Source: Martinezella tropici
Lineage (GTDB): Bacteria; Pseudomonadota; Alphaproteobacteria; Rhizobiales; Rhizobiaceae
DNA length: 64,000 nt
Assembly (NCBI GenBank): GCA_000799755.1
Contig: JUHI01000010.1
Coordinates: forward strand, 180,545 to 244,544
Direction of reading: 5' to 3'
Shown here one piece after another: positions 53,953-60,692 of this stretch. The notes beneath the pieces were generated by a model. The model saw only the letters and a program-made list of their open reading frames with translations, made no database searches and was not told the origin of the DNA. How positions within the stretch are numbered: the first letter of the stretch is position 1; each line of letters begins with the position of its first letter. The translations under genes were made by a program, and so were the position numbers.

Positions 53953-54447
53953 GTGCCCGCCCTTCCCATTATCCGCTTTCCCGATCCGCGGCTGCGCACT
54001 GCCTGCGCGCCGGTGGCCGCCTTCGACGACGATCTGCACATACTTGCGAGCGATCTTCTGGATACGATGCGAGCTGCGCCCGGTGTCGGCATCACCGGCC
54101 CGCATATCGGCATTCTCAAGCGAGTCGTCGTGATCGAACTCAGCCGCGAGGACGGTGTGCGGACCTATATCAACCCGGAGGTCCTGTGGTCGTCGGAGGA
54201 GACGATGCGGCATATGGAAGGTAGCGTTTCCATGCCGGGAGCGACGGAGGAAGTCGTCAGGCCGAAATCTATCCGCTTTCGTTATCAGACGATCGATGGC
54301 GAACTGCGCGAAGAGGATGCGCATGATTTTCTGGCCAGCTGCATCCAGCACGAGATCGACCAACTAGACGGCATTTTCTGGCTGCAGCGGCTTTCCAAGC
54401 TGAAGCGCGACCGACTCGTGAAGAAATGGGAAAAGTTGCGCGCCTGA
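53953..54447 (+). CDS. Peptide-deformylase-like protein with altered metal site
   Basis: 164 aa if it starts at the GTG at 53953 (VPALPIIRFPDPRLRTACAPV); a GTG at 53884 is also open. Domain order is that of peptide deformylase, which removes N-formyl groups from new proteins. Motif 1 reads GVGITGPHIG (GxGxAAxQ in enzymes). Motif 2 reads EGSVSMPG where the enzyme has EGCLS, so the metal-binding Cys is Ser. Motif 3 reads QHEIDQLDG instead of QHExDHLxG, so the second metal His is Gln. The catalytic Glu is kept. It is probably not a normal deformylase; a housekeeping def must lie elsewhere. Confidence 0.85.
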   Translation: MPALPIIRFPDPRLRTACAPVAAFDDDLHILASDLLDTMRAAPGVGITGPHIGILKRVVVIELSREDGVRTYINPEVLWSSEETMRHMEGSVSMPGATEEVVRPKSIRFRYQTIDGELREEDAHDFLASCIQHEIDQLDGIFWLQRLSKLKRDRLVKKWEKLRA

Positions 54448-54462
54448 CGTGTGCAAACAGAA

Positions 54463-54484
54463 ACGGGCGCCCGAAGGCGCCCGT
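54463..54484. terminator. Bidirectional terminator between convergent genes
   Basis: ACGGGCGCC-CGAA-GGCGCCCGT, a perfect 9-bp stem with a tetraloop. On the minus strand it is followed by TTTCTGTTTG, downstream of the 177-aa exported gene; it also closes the deformylase-like gene. Confidence 0.8.
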
Positions 54485-54507
54485 TCTGTAATCGCTCGTT
54501 GTGGCAA

Positions 54508-55041
54508 TCAGCCCTTGAGCTTGGAGTTGCAAAGGCTGTAATAGCCGCCGCCCTTCTGTATCCACTTCAGGCCGCCGAGCGCATTCTTGGCCTTGGCGGC
54601 ATTGTAGGCGTCGACGCAGGTATGGAAGCGGCCCTTGCCGGGCGTCTCGCTGGCATACTTGGTATCGACCTTTGCCGGGAAGGTTACGCCGGCGGGAGCT
54701 GCCGTCGTCGGCTTTGCCGGTTCGGCTGCCGGCGGCTTGGTGGCGTCGGGCTCGCTGGCGTCGACCTTGGCTGCCGCAGTCGTCTTCGCCGTCTTGGGCG
54801 TCGTCGTAGCGGCTGGTGCGGTGGCTGCCGGCGCGGTCGTCGTGGCGCTGGCATCGGCGCTGCACTGCGTTGCGCGGAAGTCGTTCCACTTCTGGCCGTT
54901 CAACGTACCAGCGGTTTTAGCGGCTTGATATTTGGCACTGCACTCTTTCATGGTTAGCGCAGAAGCCGAAGAAGCGAGGCCCATCGAGCCTACAACTGTG
55001 AGAGACGCAAGAGACATCAACAGGATGGCACGACTTGTCAT
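54508..55041 (-). CDS. Exported protein with two related Cys-containing modules
   Basis: 177 aa with a signal peptide (about 1-32). The mature part starts ALTMKECSAKYQAAKTAGTLNGQKWNDFRATQC and ends FHTCVDAYNAAKAKNALGGLKWIQKGGGYYSLC. Both modules read C-x(3)-Y-x-A-A-K-x(3)-A/T-L-x-G-x-K-W and end in a Cys, so an internal duplication with one disulfide per module is likely. They are joined by an Ala/Thr/Pro-rich linker. GGAGG lies 8 nt before the ATG at 55041. Function unknown; may be a periplasmic or envelope protein. Confidence 0.78.
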   Translation of the reverse strand: MTSRAILLMSLASLTVVGSMGLASSASALTMKECSAKYQAAKTAGTLNGQKWNDFRATQCSADASATTTAPAATAPAATTTPKTAKTTAAAKVDASEPDATKPPAAEPAKPTTAAPAGVTFPAKVDTKYASETPGKGRFHTCVDAYNAAKAKNALGGLKWIQKGGGYYSLCNSKLKG

Positions 55042-55259
55042 TGGCATATCCTCCGCTCTATGACGAATGTCGAAACTATTAATCGTATCGTCCATATCGA
55101 TTGTCAATCGACGCGCGATCTGGGGGCGACGGAAGACACCATATGCGGACGAACATGAACGCAAACTGTACAAAAATAACCATCAAAAAGAGTGGCTTGG
55201 CCTGATCGGCAATCTTTGATGGCGCTCCGCGAGCGCGCATAACTCAACCAAAGGCAGAA

Positions 55260-55295
55260 GAGGCCGCCGTGCCGGCCTGGCACATGGGTGGCCTC
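55260..55295 (-). terminator. Stem-loop after the tandem Cys-rich genes
   Basis: GAGGCC / GGCCTC outer arms and GTGCC / GGCAC inner arms form a long hairpin just past the stop of the 101-aa gene on the minus strand. Only a short T-rich tract (TTCTGCCTTT) follows. Confidence 0.5.
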
Positions 55296-55302
55296 GATCC
55301 AG

Positions 55303-55608
55303 CTACTCGCAGGTCAGCGCGGCGCTCGGGCTACAATAGCATTCGTAGCGTGGCGCCGGACAGGTTGCGGTTGCAAGGCTGAAATCCTGGCAGCTGCATT
55401 GGACGCGGAACTGCTGATCCGCAGTCGCCGACGTCGCGCTATAGATCGAGAAGCCGGTGCCGACATCGGCCGGGCGAGAACCCACGCTGAAAGGATAATT
55501 CGAGCCGGCGCTCTGCGGCGTCTGGTTATTCTGCTGTGCCAGTGCCGCCAACGGAAGGCACAAGGTAGTGCAGATCACGATCAGCATTATTGATGCAGAA
55601 TTGGCCAT
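55303..55608 (-). CDS. Small Cys-rich exported protein, paralogue 1
   Basis: 101 aa with a signal peptide (MANSASIMLIVICTTLCLPLAALA). The mature part is QQNNQTPQSAGSNYPFSVGSR, a Ser/Thr/Gly stretch, then FRVQCSCQDFSLATATCPAPRYECYCSPSAALTC with seven Cys. It is clearly related to the next gene upstream (55626-55943), 17 bp away, so the pair arose by tandem duplication and is probably one operon. Function unknown; the Cys pattern suggests a compact disulfide-bonded periplasmic or secreted domain. Confidence 0.75.
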   Translation of the reverse strand: MANSASIMLIVICTTLCLPLAALAQQNNQTPQSAGSNYPFSVGSRPADVGTGFSIYSATSATADQQFRVQCSCQDFSLATATCPAPRYECYCSPSAALTCE

Positions 55609-55625
55609 ATCAATACCCGGTTTGC

Positions 55626-55943
55626 CTATTGGCACATCAGATAGGCGTGGGGAACACAGGTGCATGCATAAGACGGGGTCGGACATGTCAGGTCCTGCAA
55701 GGTCCGGTCGTCGCAATTGCATGTTACAAAGTAGGAAGAGTTGTTCGGCATTTTCAGAATGCTCGAGGTGGAATAGCCGCTGCCGAGATCCGCGCGCCGA
55801 TAGCTGAAGCTCGAAGCCGAGTTCTGGCTATTTTGATTGTTATCGGCAGTCTGCGCCATGACCGGCAGCGCAGTGACTGCAACGAGAAACAGGGTCTGCC
55901 AGCCTGTCTTCCAATAACGGGTTATGCCAACGGCGGCTCTCAT
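55626..55943 (-). CDS. Small Cys-rich exported protein, paralogue 2
   Basis: 105 aa with a signal peptide (TGWQTLFLVAVTALPVMA). The mature part has QTADNNQNSQNSASSFSYRRADLGSGYSTSSI and then FVTCNCDDRTLQDLTCPTPSYACTCVPHAYLMC, again seven Cys. Shared pattern with the neighbour: F-x-V/T-x-C-x-C-x-D-x(2)-L-x(3)-T-C-P-x-P-x-Y-x-C-x-C-x-P-x-A-x-L-x-C. ATG at 55943; no ribosome-binding site as good as those of nearby genes. Function unknown. Confidence 0.75.
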   Translation of the reverse strand: MRAAVGITRYWKTGWQTLFLVAVTALPVMAQTADNNQNSQNSASSFSYRRADLGSGYSTSSILKMPNNSSYFVTCNCDDRTLQDLTCPTPSYACTCVPHAYLMCQ

Positions 55944-56199
55944 GTCCTTGCTCCATCCAACGAATTTCGTTCGGGAATGCTTCTAGTTTCGGAATGTTTC
56001 TTCCGTTTCTTTCTGTGTTGCAAAACGTTGCCACTCGGCAATTTTCGCGCGTGAGATGAACGGAACGTCGCCAGGCACCTCGCCTCGGCGTGATGGCGCG
56101 GAACCATCGGCATCTTCGCTGATCTCAGGGGCGACGGTATCACCGCCACGCCGGGGCCAAAAGGCATCGAGGACTTGCCGTCGATCACTGTTTCGCGAG
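55944..56199. other. Non-coding region upstream of the Cys-rich pair
   Basis: Likely promoter side of the minus-strand Cys-rich genes. No gene, repeat or RNA was recognised here; short open frames cross it without a ribosome-binding site or family resemblance. Confidence 0.4.
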
Positions 56200-56333
56200 G
56201 AATAAGAGCGATTGCACGCCCGATACAACCTATCGTCAGTTTGGGGCCTTGAACTGCTGTCGCATCGCCCTAGTTGCTTTCATGCAGTTCCCCTCTCTGT
56301 GCCCTGGATGCTCTCCCTTCCAGGGCATTTTTC
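56200..56333 (+). ncRNA. Candidate small RNA ending in an orphan terminator
   Basis: A strong plus-strand intrinsic terminator ends at about 56333 but no plus-strand coding gene lies between 54447 and it. The sequence before it has C- and U-rich tracts (CCCCTCTCT, and CTCTCCCT in the terminator loop) that could pair with Shine-Dalgarno sequences, as in several rhizobial trans-acting RNAs. The 5' end is not defined. The short open frame that spans this stretch continues through the terminator and has no ribosome-binding site. Confidence 0.45.
56301..56333 (+). terminator. Intrinsic terminator with no coding gene upstream
   Basis: GCCCTGGA / TCCAGGGC with a 10-nt loop TGCTCTCCCT, followed by ATTTTTCTTT. 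Confidence 0.85.
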
Positions 56334-56504
56334 TTTCCGTTTACTTTCTTGGCACGACGCAGCCGGTCAACTTGAGCGCCAAATGATTCGCCACAACTCC
56401 CAAATGAGCGTAGGGTGATTCTATCGTTGGTTACCGAACCCGTAGGCACCGACGGCTGAGAGAGACGAAGCGCTCTCGCCTGCAGAGGTCAAGGAGTTAC
56501 CCGC

Positions 56505-56666
56505 ATGACCTCGCATGACAATCATGACAATATACTCAGCGATCAGAAGCTGCATGATCTGCTCAAGGCAGAAGACAGGATAGATCTTTTGGAGAAATCG
56601 AAACGAGGCACGTTGGATGAGTCGATAGTGCCCGTCGTCGAGGATATCGAAGACCCCTCCCTGTAA
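56505..56666 (+). CDS. Very small acidic protein (53 aa)
   Basis: Short gene with AAGGAG exactly 8 nt before its ATG. It reads MTSHDNHDNILSDQKLHDLL, then KAEDRIDLLEKSKRGTLDES and a tail rich in Asp, Glu and Val (ending DPSL). It has no membrane segment and looks helical and acidic. The ideal ribosome-binding site and lack of any competing gene support it, but coding is not proven. Function unknown. Confidence 0.5.
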   Translation: MTSHDNHDNILSDQKLHDLLKAEDRIDLLEKSKRGTLDESIVPVVEDIEDPSL

Positions 56667-56775
56667 CCGGCAGCAGTTTTTCGCGGTCAATTGGACAGGT
56701 CGTACGGCCTGTCCCCTTCAGCGATGAAATTCAGCAGACAATCCTGCAGCGCGTGAATCCGATCACAGATCGGCC

Positions 56776-57492
56776 TCACGCGTCGTTGACCGTTTCGCCG
56801 AAAACCTGCTCGAAGGCGTCGCGAAGGCGGATATCGACATCCGTCATCATGACCGGCAGGCCGAGATCGACAAGGCTGGTGACGCCATAGGCGGAGATTC
56901 CGCACGGAACGATGCCGGTGAAGTGCCCGAGATCGGGATCGACGTTCAGCGAGAGACCATGAAACGTCACCCACTTGCGCACGCGGATGCCAAGCGCGGC
57001 AATCTTGTCCTCGGCGACCGTGCCGTCAGGCAGAACAGGCTTCTCCGGGCGCCTGACCCAGACGCCGACCCTATCCTCTCGCCGCTCGCCGCGCACATTC
57101 ATCGAGTCGAGCGTGCGAATGATGACTTCCTCGAGCGCAGCGACGAAGGCACGGATATCCTGCCGCCGACACTTCAGGTCCAGCATCACGTAGGCCACGC
57201 GTTGCCCCGGCCCATGATAGGTATATTCGCCACCGCGGCCGGTCGCGAAGACAGGGAATCGATCCGGCTCGATGAGATCGGCGGCATTGGCGCTCGTACC
57301 GGCCGTATAAAGCGGCGGGTGTTCGACCAGCCAGACAAGCTCCGGCGCCCGCCCCTCGGCAATCGCGGCCACTTCCGCTTCCATGGTGGCAACGGCTTCC
57401 TCATAGGGCACGAGGCGATCGCTGATCCGCCAGCGGACGGGCGGCGTGCCTTGAACGGGAAACATCTGGTGAGAAAGTTCGGTGCGAAGCAT
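56776..57492 (-). CDS. lipB: Octanoyl-ACP:protein octanoyltransferase
   Basis: Moves octanoyl from acyl carrier protein to lipoyl domains, first step of lipoic acid synthesis. 238 aa; RGGEYTYHGPGQRVAYVMLDL is the signature, KIAALGIRVRKWVTFHGLSLNVDPDL holds the catalytic Lys, and FTGIVPCGISAYGVTSL the catalytic Cys. Start at the ATG at 57492 or at 57465; the open frame running further to 57891 crosses the tRNA gene in antisense and is not used. Monocistronic. Confidence 0.95.
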   Translation of the reverse strand: MLRTELSHQMFPVQGTPPVRWRISDRLVPYEEAVATMEAEVAAIAEGRAPELVWLVEHPPLYTAGTSANAADLIEPDRFPVFATGRGGEYTYHGPGQRVAYVMLDLKCRRQDIRAFVAALEEVIIRTLDSMNVRGERREDRVGVWVRRPEKPVLPDGTVAEDKIAALGIRVRKWVTFHGLSLNVDPDLGHFTGIVPCGISAYGVTSLVDLGLPVMMTDVDIRLRDAFEQVFGETVNDA

Positions 57493-57666
57493 ATGGCAGT
57501 CCTTTGCGCGCCGCAGGCCGCGCCTGTGGAAATCCTGCGCGCCGACGAGTTGTCCACATATGGTGTTATTCGGACAGGAATTCAAACAAGTAAGGCGTTT
57601 CCACCCGGTCCGCGCGGACATGATCGGGGCAGCTGTGAAGGAATTTAAAAAAACTGACACATCGCT

Positions 57667-57695
57667 CTTGTGCCCCCCGAATGCTTTTGCTACAT
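57667..57695 (+). promoter_or_regulatory. Sigma-70-type promoter of tRNA-Leu
   Basis: CTTGTG, 17-nt spacer, CTACAT: four or five of six bases match in each box to the rhizobial housekeeping consensus CTTGAC-N17-CTATAT. The expected start is about 57702, 28 nt before the tRNA. Confidence 0.7.
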
Positions 57696-57729
57696 GCAGC
57701 CGCGCCGGAGCAATTCGGCCTACCACGAT

Positions 57730-57814
57730 GCGGTCGTGGCGGAATTGGTAGACGCGCAGCGTTGAGGTCGCTGTGGGGCAACCCGTGGAAGTTCGAGTCT
57801 TCTCGACCGCACCA
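57730..57814 (+). tRNA. tRNA-Leu (anticodon GAG)
   Basis: 85 nt with CCA encoded. Acceptor arms GCGGTCG (57730-57736) and CGACCGC (57804-57810) pair fully. The D-loop has GGTAGACGC, the anticodon stem CAGCG / CGCTG encloses TTGAGGT with GAG at 57764-57766, a long variable arm (GTGGGGCAACCCGTGG) marks a class II tRNA, and GTTCGAGTC is the T-loop. It reads CUC/CUU codons. It has its own promoter and terminator. Confidence 0.97.
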
Positions 57815-57816
57815 AG

Positions 57817-57840
57817 AACCCGGCTTAGGCCGGGTTTTTT
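57817..57840 (+). terminator. Intrinsic terminator of tRNA-Leu
   Basis: AACCCGGC-TTAG-GCCGGGTT followed by TTTT-G-TTTTT, 2 nt after the encoded CCA. Confidence 0.92.
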
Positions 57841-57951
57841 GTTTTTAGAATTGGCGTATCCGCGAAGGTTTGCGCCGCGATGGAATTCCATGAGGTGCTT
57901 TCAGGCGAACGACGTGTAAGCTGGCAATCATTGAAATCATGGAGGTGGCTC

Positions 57952-58290
57952 ATGCCCCGTTTCCTTGCCGTTTACACAATGAAGCCCGAAGACCTTGCAT
58001 CCTTTCGAAGCCGACCCAAAGCCGAGCAGGATGCTGTCGATGCCACTGGCATCAGGCAGTGGGCGGCGTGGGAAGAGAGAAACGCAGCATCTATACTCGA
58101 TCGCGGGGGCATGGTGGGAAAGACGACGCGCATCACCAGGAACGGCATCGCCGATGCGGTCAACCCATTTTGCGGCTACCTGGTGGTTGAGGCTGAAACT
58201 GCCGATGCCGCCGCAAGGCTTTTCCAGGACCATCCTCACATCACCGTCTTTCCCGGCGACGGCGTGGATATCATGCCCTTTTTGACCTGA
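57952..58290 (+). CDS. YCII-related small protein
   Basis: 112 aa: MPRFLAVYTMKPEDLASFRSRPKAEQDAVDATGIRQWAAWEERNAASILDRGGMVGKTTRITRNGI, then GYLVVEAETADAAARLFQDHPHITVFPGDGVDIMPF, the ferredoxin-like fold of the YCII superfamily. GGAGG 7 nt before the ATG at 57952 sets the start. Family function is mostly unknown. Monocistronic. Confidence 0.82.
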   Translation: MPRFLAVYTMKPEDLASFRSRPKAEQDAVDATGIRQWAAWEERNAASILDRGGMVGKTTRITRNGIADAVNPFCGYLVVEAETADAAARLFQDHPHITVFPGDGVDIMPFLT

Positions 58291-58451
58291 CCTGCTTGAT
58301 TGACCCTTCAATCATCGCGACGGAGCGGAGCCCCGTCCACGTCTCGTCCAGTTCTTCCGGCTCGATTCGCAAAAGCAGGCGGTCTTCGATGATCCCTTGA
58401 CTTCGCGCGCCTCTCTGGCACCGTGAAATCTCTTTAGAAATTGGAGCATGC

Positions 58452-58667
58452 ATGACCCCTGAACGCTTTTCGGAATGCCTTTTGCACATCCGCTGGACGC
58501 CGATCAATCTGGCGAGCGCGCTGCAATGCGACCTGTCATGGGTGGAGGCGATGGAGGTCGGAAATGCCGAAGTGCCGGCCGGACTTGGAGAGTGGCTGGA
58601 AACGCTCGCTCAATGCCATGAAAAGGCCGGCGTTCCGACCACCTATCGCGGACGCGGACACGACTGA
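58452..58667 (+). CDS. Small hypothetical protein, possibly HTH-like
   Basis: 71 aa: MTPERFSECLLHIRWTPINLASALQCDLSWVEAMEVGNAEVPAGLGEWLETLAQCHEK resembles a stripped XRE-type helix-turn-helix (ALQCDLSWVEAMEVG near the recognition helix) but lacks the usual signature. GGAG lies 7 nt upstream. A DNA-binding role is possible but unproven. It is followed by another small gene on the same strand. Confidence 0.65.
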   Translation: MTPERFSECLLHIRWTPINLASALQCDLSWVEAMEVGNAEVPAGLGEWLETLAQCHEKAGVPTTYRGRGHD

Positions 58668-58743
58668 AGGAAACGGAGACGGCCTGACGGAGGAACGGCA
58701 GTCCGGAAACGGCGGATAATTCATTCAAACGGAGGGATTTGAA

Positions 58744-58938
58744 ATGAATGATGATTTTCGCTTGAAGCTTATCAAAATCAGAGGCGAAAAGATCGCCCAT
58801 CGCAACGAGCTGCTGGCGATGAAGATGCAGGGCGGAAGCACAAAAGCGGTTAGCGAAGCGATCGATCTCGACGGCATGATCGCCCGCGAACAGCTCGCGA
58901 TCGACAATCTCGACGATACGATTGCCCGGCTGAGCTAG
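58744..58938 (+). CDS. Small hypothetical helical protein
   Basis: 64 aa: MNDDFRLKLIKIRGEKIAHRNELLAMKMQGGSTKAVSEAIDLDGMIAREQLAIDNLDDTIARLS, mixed-charge and likely a helical hairpin or coiled coil. GGAGGG lies 7 nt before the ATG. Function unknown; on the same strand as the 71-aa gene, 76 bp apart. Confidence 0.65.
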   Translation: MNDDFRLKLIKIRGEKIAHRNELLAMKMQGGSTKAVSEAIDLDGMIAREQLAIDNLDDTIARLS

Positions 58939-59035
58939 GGGCGCTCAATGGAAGGCTTGATCAGCATTTGGGAGATCCCTGCTCAAGAAGGTGAACAAGC
59001 ACCTCATGCGCCATAAGCGTCAAAGGACGCCGCGC

Positions 59036-59509
59036 TCAGTGCGCCACGTCCTTGCCGAGATTGCGCAGCCTGATCTGATGGTCGAGCCGCTCGAGCTGGC
59101 TTGTCGTCGTTTCGATCAGCCGGCCGATCTCCTGGTAGGCCGTCCGCAGCCGCGAAAGCTCGTTTCGGACGGCTTCCAATGCGCGCTCGTCGCTGTCCTC
59201 TCCCGGCCCGTCACCCGAACCGGTCATCAGCCACGCCGGAGACACGTCGAAGAGAGCCGACATCTTGACCAGAGCGGACGGGTTGGGCTCGGCGCGGTCG
59301 GATTCCCACGCAAGCATCGTCTCCTCGCTGACGCCGAGCTGGCTCGATAGCGTCTCGATACTGATGCCCGCGGCATCGCGAGCCATGGACAAGCGGCCGC
59401 CAAGCGTATCGTCGCCTTCATCCGAAAAAACGGTCGTCTCTTGTTCTCGCTTGAACATCGGTGCGATCCCTTTCCTGGTCGCGCCGGCGGTTTTGTGCGG
59501 CGCATTCAT
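59036..59509 (-). CDS. XRE-family transcriptional regulator
   Basis: 157 aa: DTLGGRLSMARDAAGISIETLSSQLGVSEETMLAWESDRAEPNPSALVKMSALFDVSPAWLMTG is a complete XRE helix-turn-helix; a C-terminal helix (AVRNELSRLRTAYQEIGRLIETTTSQLERL) may dimerise it. Start at the ATG at 59509; the next Met at 59458 is an alternative. Its promoter holds an inverted repeat that may be its own operator. Regulated genes are unknown. Confidence 0.88.
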   Translation of the reverse strand: MNAPHKTAGATRKGIAPMFKREQETTVFSDEGDDTLGGRLSMARDAAGISIETLSSQLGVSEETMLAWESDRAEPNPSALVKMSALFDVSPAWLMTGSGDGPGEDSDERALEAVRNELSRLRTAYQEIGRLIETTTSQLERLDHQIRLRNLGKDVAH

Positions 59510-59578
59510 GTTTTAGCCGTTTCCAAAGCTCCAGATAGGTCTAAGGGCGTCATCTCGCCATCACGATCTGTCCCAATT

Positions 59579-59598
59579 GGAAAAGTGTGACATTTTCC
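59579..59598. promoter_or_regulatory. Inverted repeat upstream of the XRE gene
   Basis: GGAAAA and TTTTCC flank 8 nt, 70 bp upstream of the XRE start and 78 bp before the divergent transporter. Possible autoregulatory site shared by both genes. Confidence 0.35.
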
Positions 59599-59675
59599 AG
59601 CGACCGCTCCTGAGCTTGCGGCAGGCACCCGATCGCGCCTTGATTGCATGCCCTTCCTGTGTTTGATGTTCGGGC

Positions 59676-60611
59676 ATGTCCGTCTCCTCCGCCGTTTCCA
59701 CGCAGCAGAACCCGCTTAGAGGCATGACGATCATGGCGAGCGCCATGATCCTGCTGCCGACGATGGATGCGATCGCCAAATACATGGCGAGTTTCGAAGG
59801 CATGTCGCCCGGACAGGTGACCTTCTATCGCTTTTTCTTTCAGCTCGTGTGCATGTTACCGCTGCTGGCGACCGAGGCAGGACGGTCGGCCTTCTCCGCG
59901 AAACGCCCGTGGATGAATTTGCTGCGCGGCGCTCTGCACGGGGCCGCCAGTCTGCTCTTCTTCGCCGCGGTCAAATACATGCCGCTGGCGGATGTCTTCG
60001 CGATCTATTTCGTCGAACCCTTCATGCTGACAGCACTTTCGGCCGTGTTTCTTGGCGACAGGGTCGGCTGGAAACGCTGGCTGGCGATTGCCATCGGTTT
60101 CGGTGGCGCGATGATCGTCATCCAGCCGAGCTTTGCCGTCTTCGGACTGAAGGCTTTGCTGCCGATCGCCTGCGCGTTCCTCTATGCGCTCTATCTCTTC
60201 ATGAACCGCGCCGTCGGCGAGGCAGATTCGCCTCTGACGATGCAGATCATGGCGGGCGCCGGCGGTACGCTGTTCATGGCATTCGCTCTCCTTGCTGGCT
60301 CGTCGGCCGGCATAGCGGATTTCGAACCGTCCCTGCCCGGCTCCGCCCTTGGCCTTGTGCTGCTGCTGATCCTCGGTTCAATCTCAGGCTACGCGCACAT
60401 GCTTGTTGTCAGAGCGTTCCGGCTGGCGCCGCTCTCGCTGCTTGCCCCGTTCCAATATTTCGAGATCATTTCCGCGACGGTTCTCGGCTATGGGATCTTC
60501 GGAGATTTTCCCAACTTTTCCAAATGGATCGGCATCGCCATCATCGTCGGTTCCGGTCTCTTCATCATCTGGCGGGAGCGCGTTCAGTCGCGATTGGAGA
60601 AAACGGCGTGA
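59676..60611 (+). CDS. DMT-superfamily (EamA) transporter
   Basis: 311 aa with ten hydrophobic segments in two EamA repeats: AMILLPTMDAIAKYMASFEGMSPGQVTFYRFFFQLVCMLPLL and VLLLILGSISGYAHMLVVRAFRLAPLSLLAPFQYFEIISATVLGYGIFGDFPNFSKWIGIAIIVGSGLFIIWRER. Cytoplasmic-membrane metabolite exporter of unknown substrate. Divergent from the XRE gene. Not recognisably linked to the following carboxylase gene. Confidence 0.9.
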   Translation: MSVSSAVSTQQNPLRGMTIMASAMILLPTMDAIAKYMASFEGMSPGQVTFYRFFFQLVCMLPLLATEAGRSAFSAKRPWMNLLRGALHGAASLLFFAAVKYMPLADVFAIYFVEPFMLTALSAVFLGDRVGWKRWLAIAIGFGGAMIVIQPSFAVFGLKALLPIACAFLYALYLFMNRAVGEADSPLTMQIMAGAGGTLFMAFALLAGSSAGIADFEPSLPGSALGLVLLLILGSISGYAHMLVVRAFRLAPLSLLAPFQYFEIISATVLGYGIFGDFPNFSKWIGIAIIVGSGLFIIWRERVQSRLEKTA

Positions 60612-60692
60612 ATGCAAACATCTTGCGCATGGACCGACGGCGTAATTTGTGGCTAAAACACTGACTGAATAGACTATTTGGGCGGAGATTGC

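Noticed and set aside
56212..56418. 68-codon plus-strand frame over the orphan terminator
   Set aside because: It reads straight through an intrinsic terminator, has no ribosome-binding site and looks random in composition.
56776..57891. Long N-terminal extension of lipB reaching 57891
   Set aside because: It would run antisense through tRNA-Leu and its terminator; the ATG at 57492 gives a normal LipB length.
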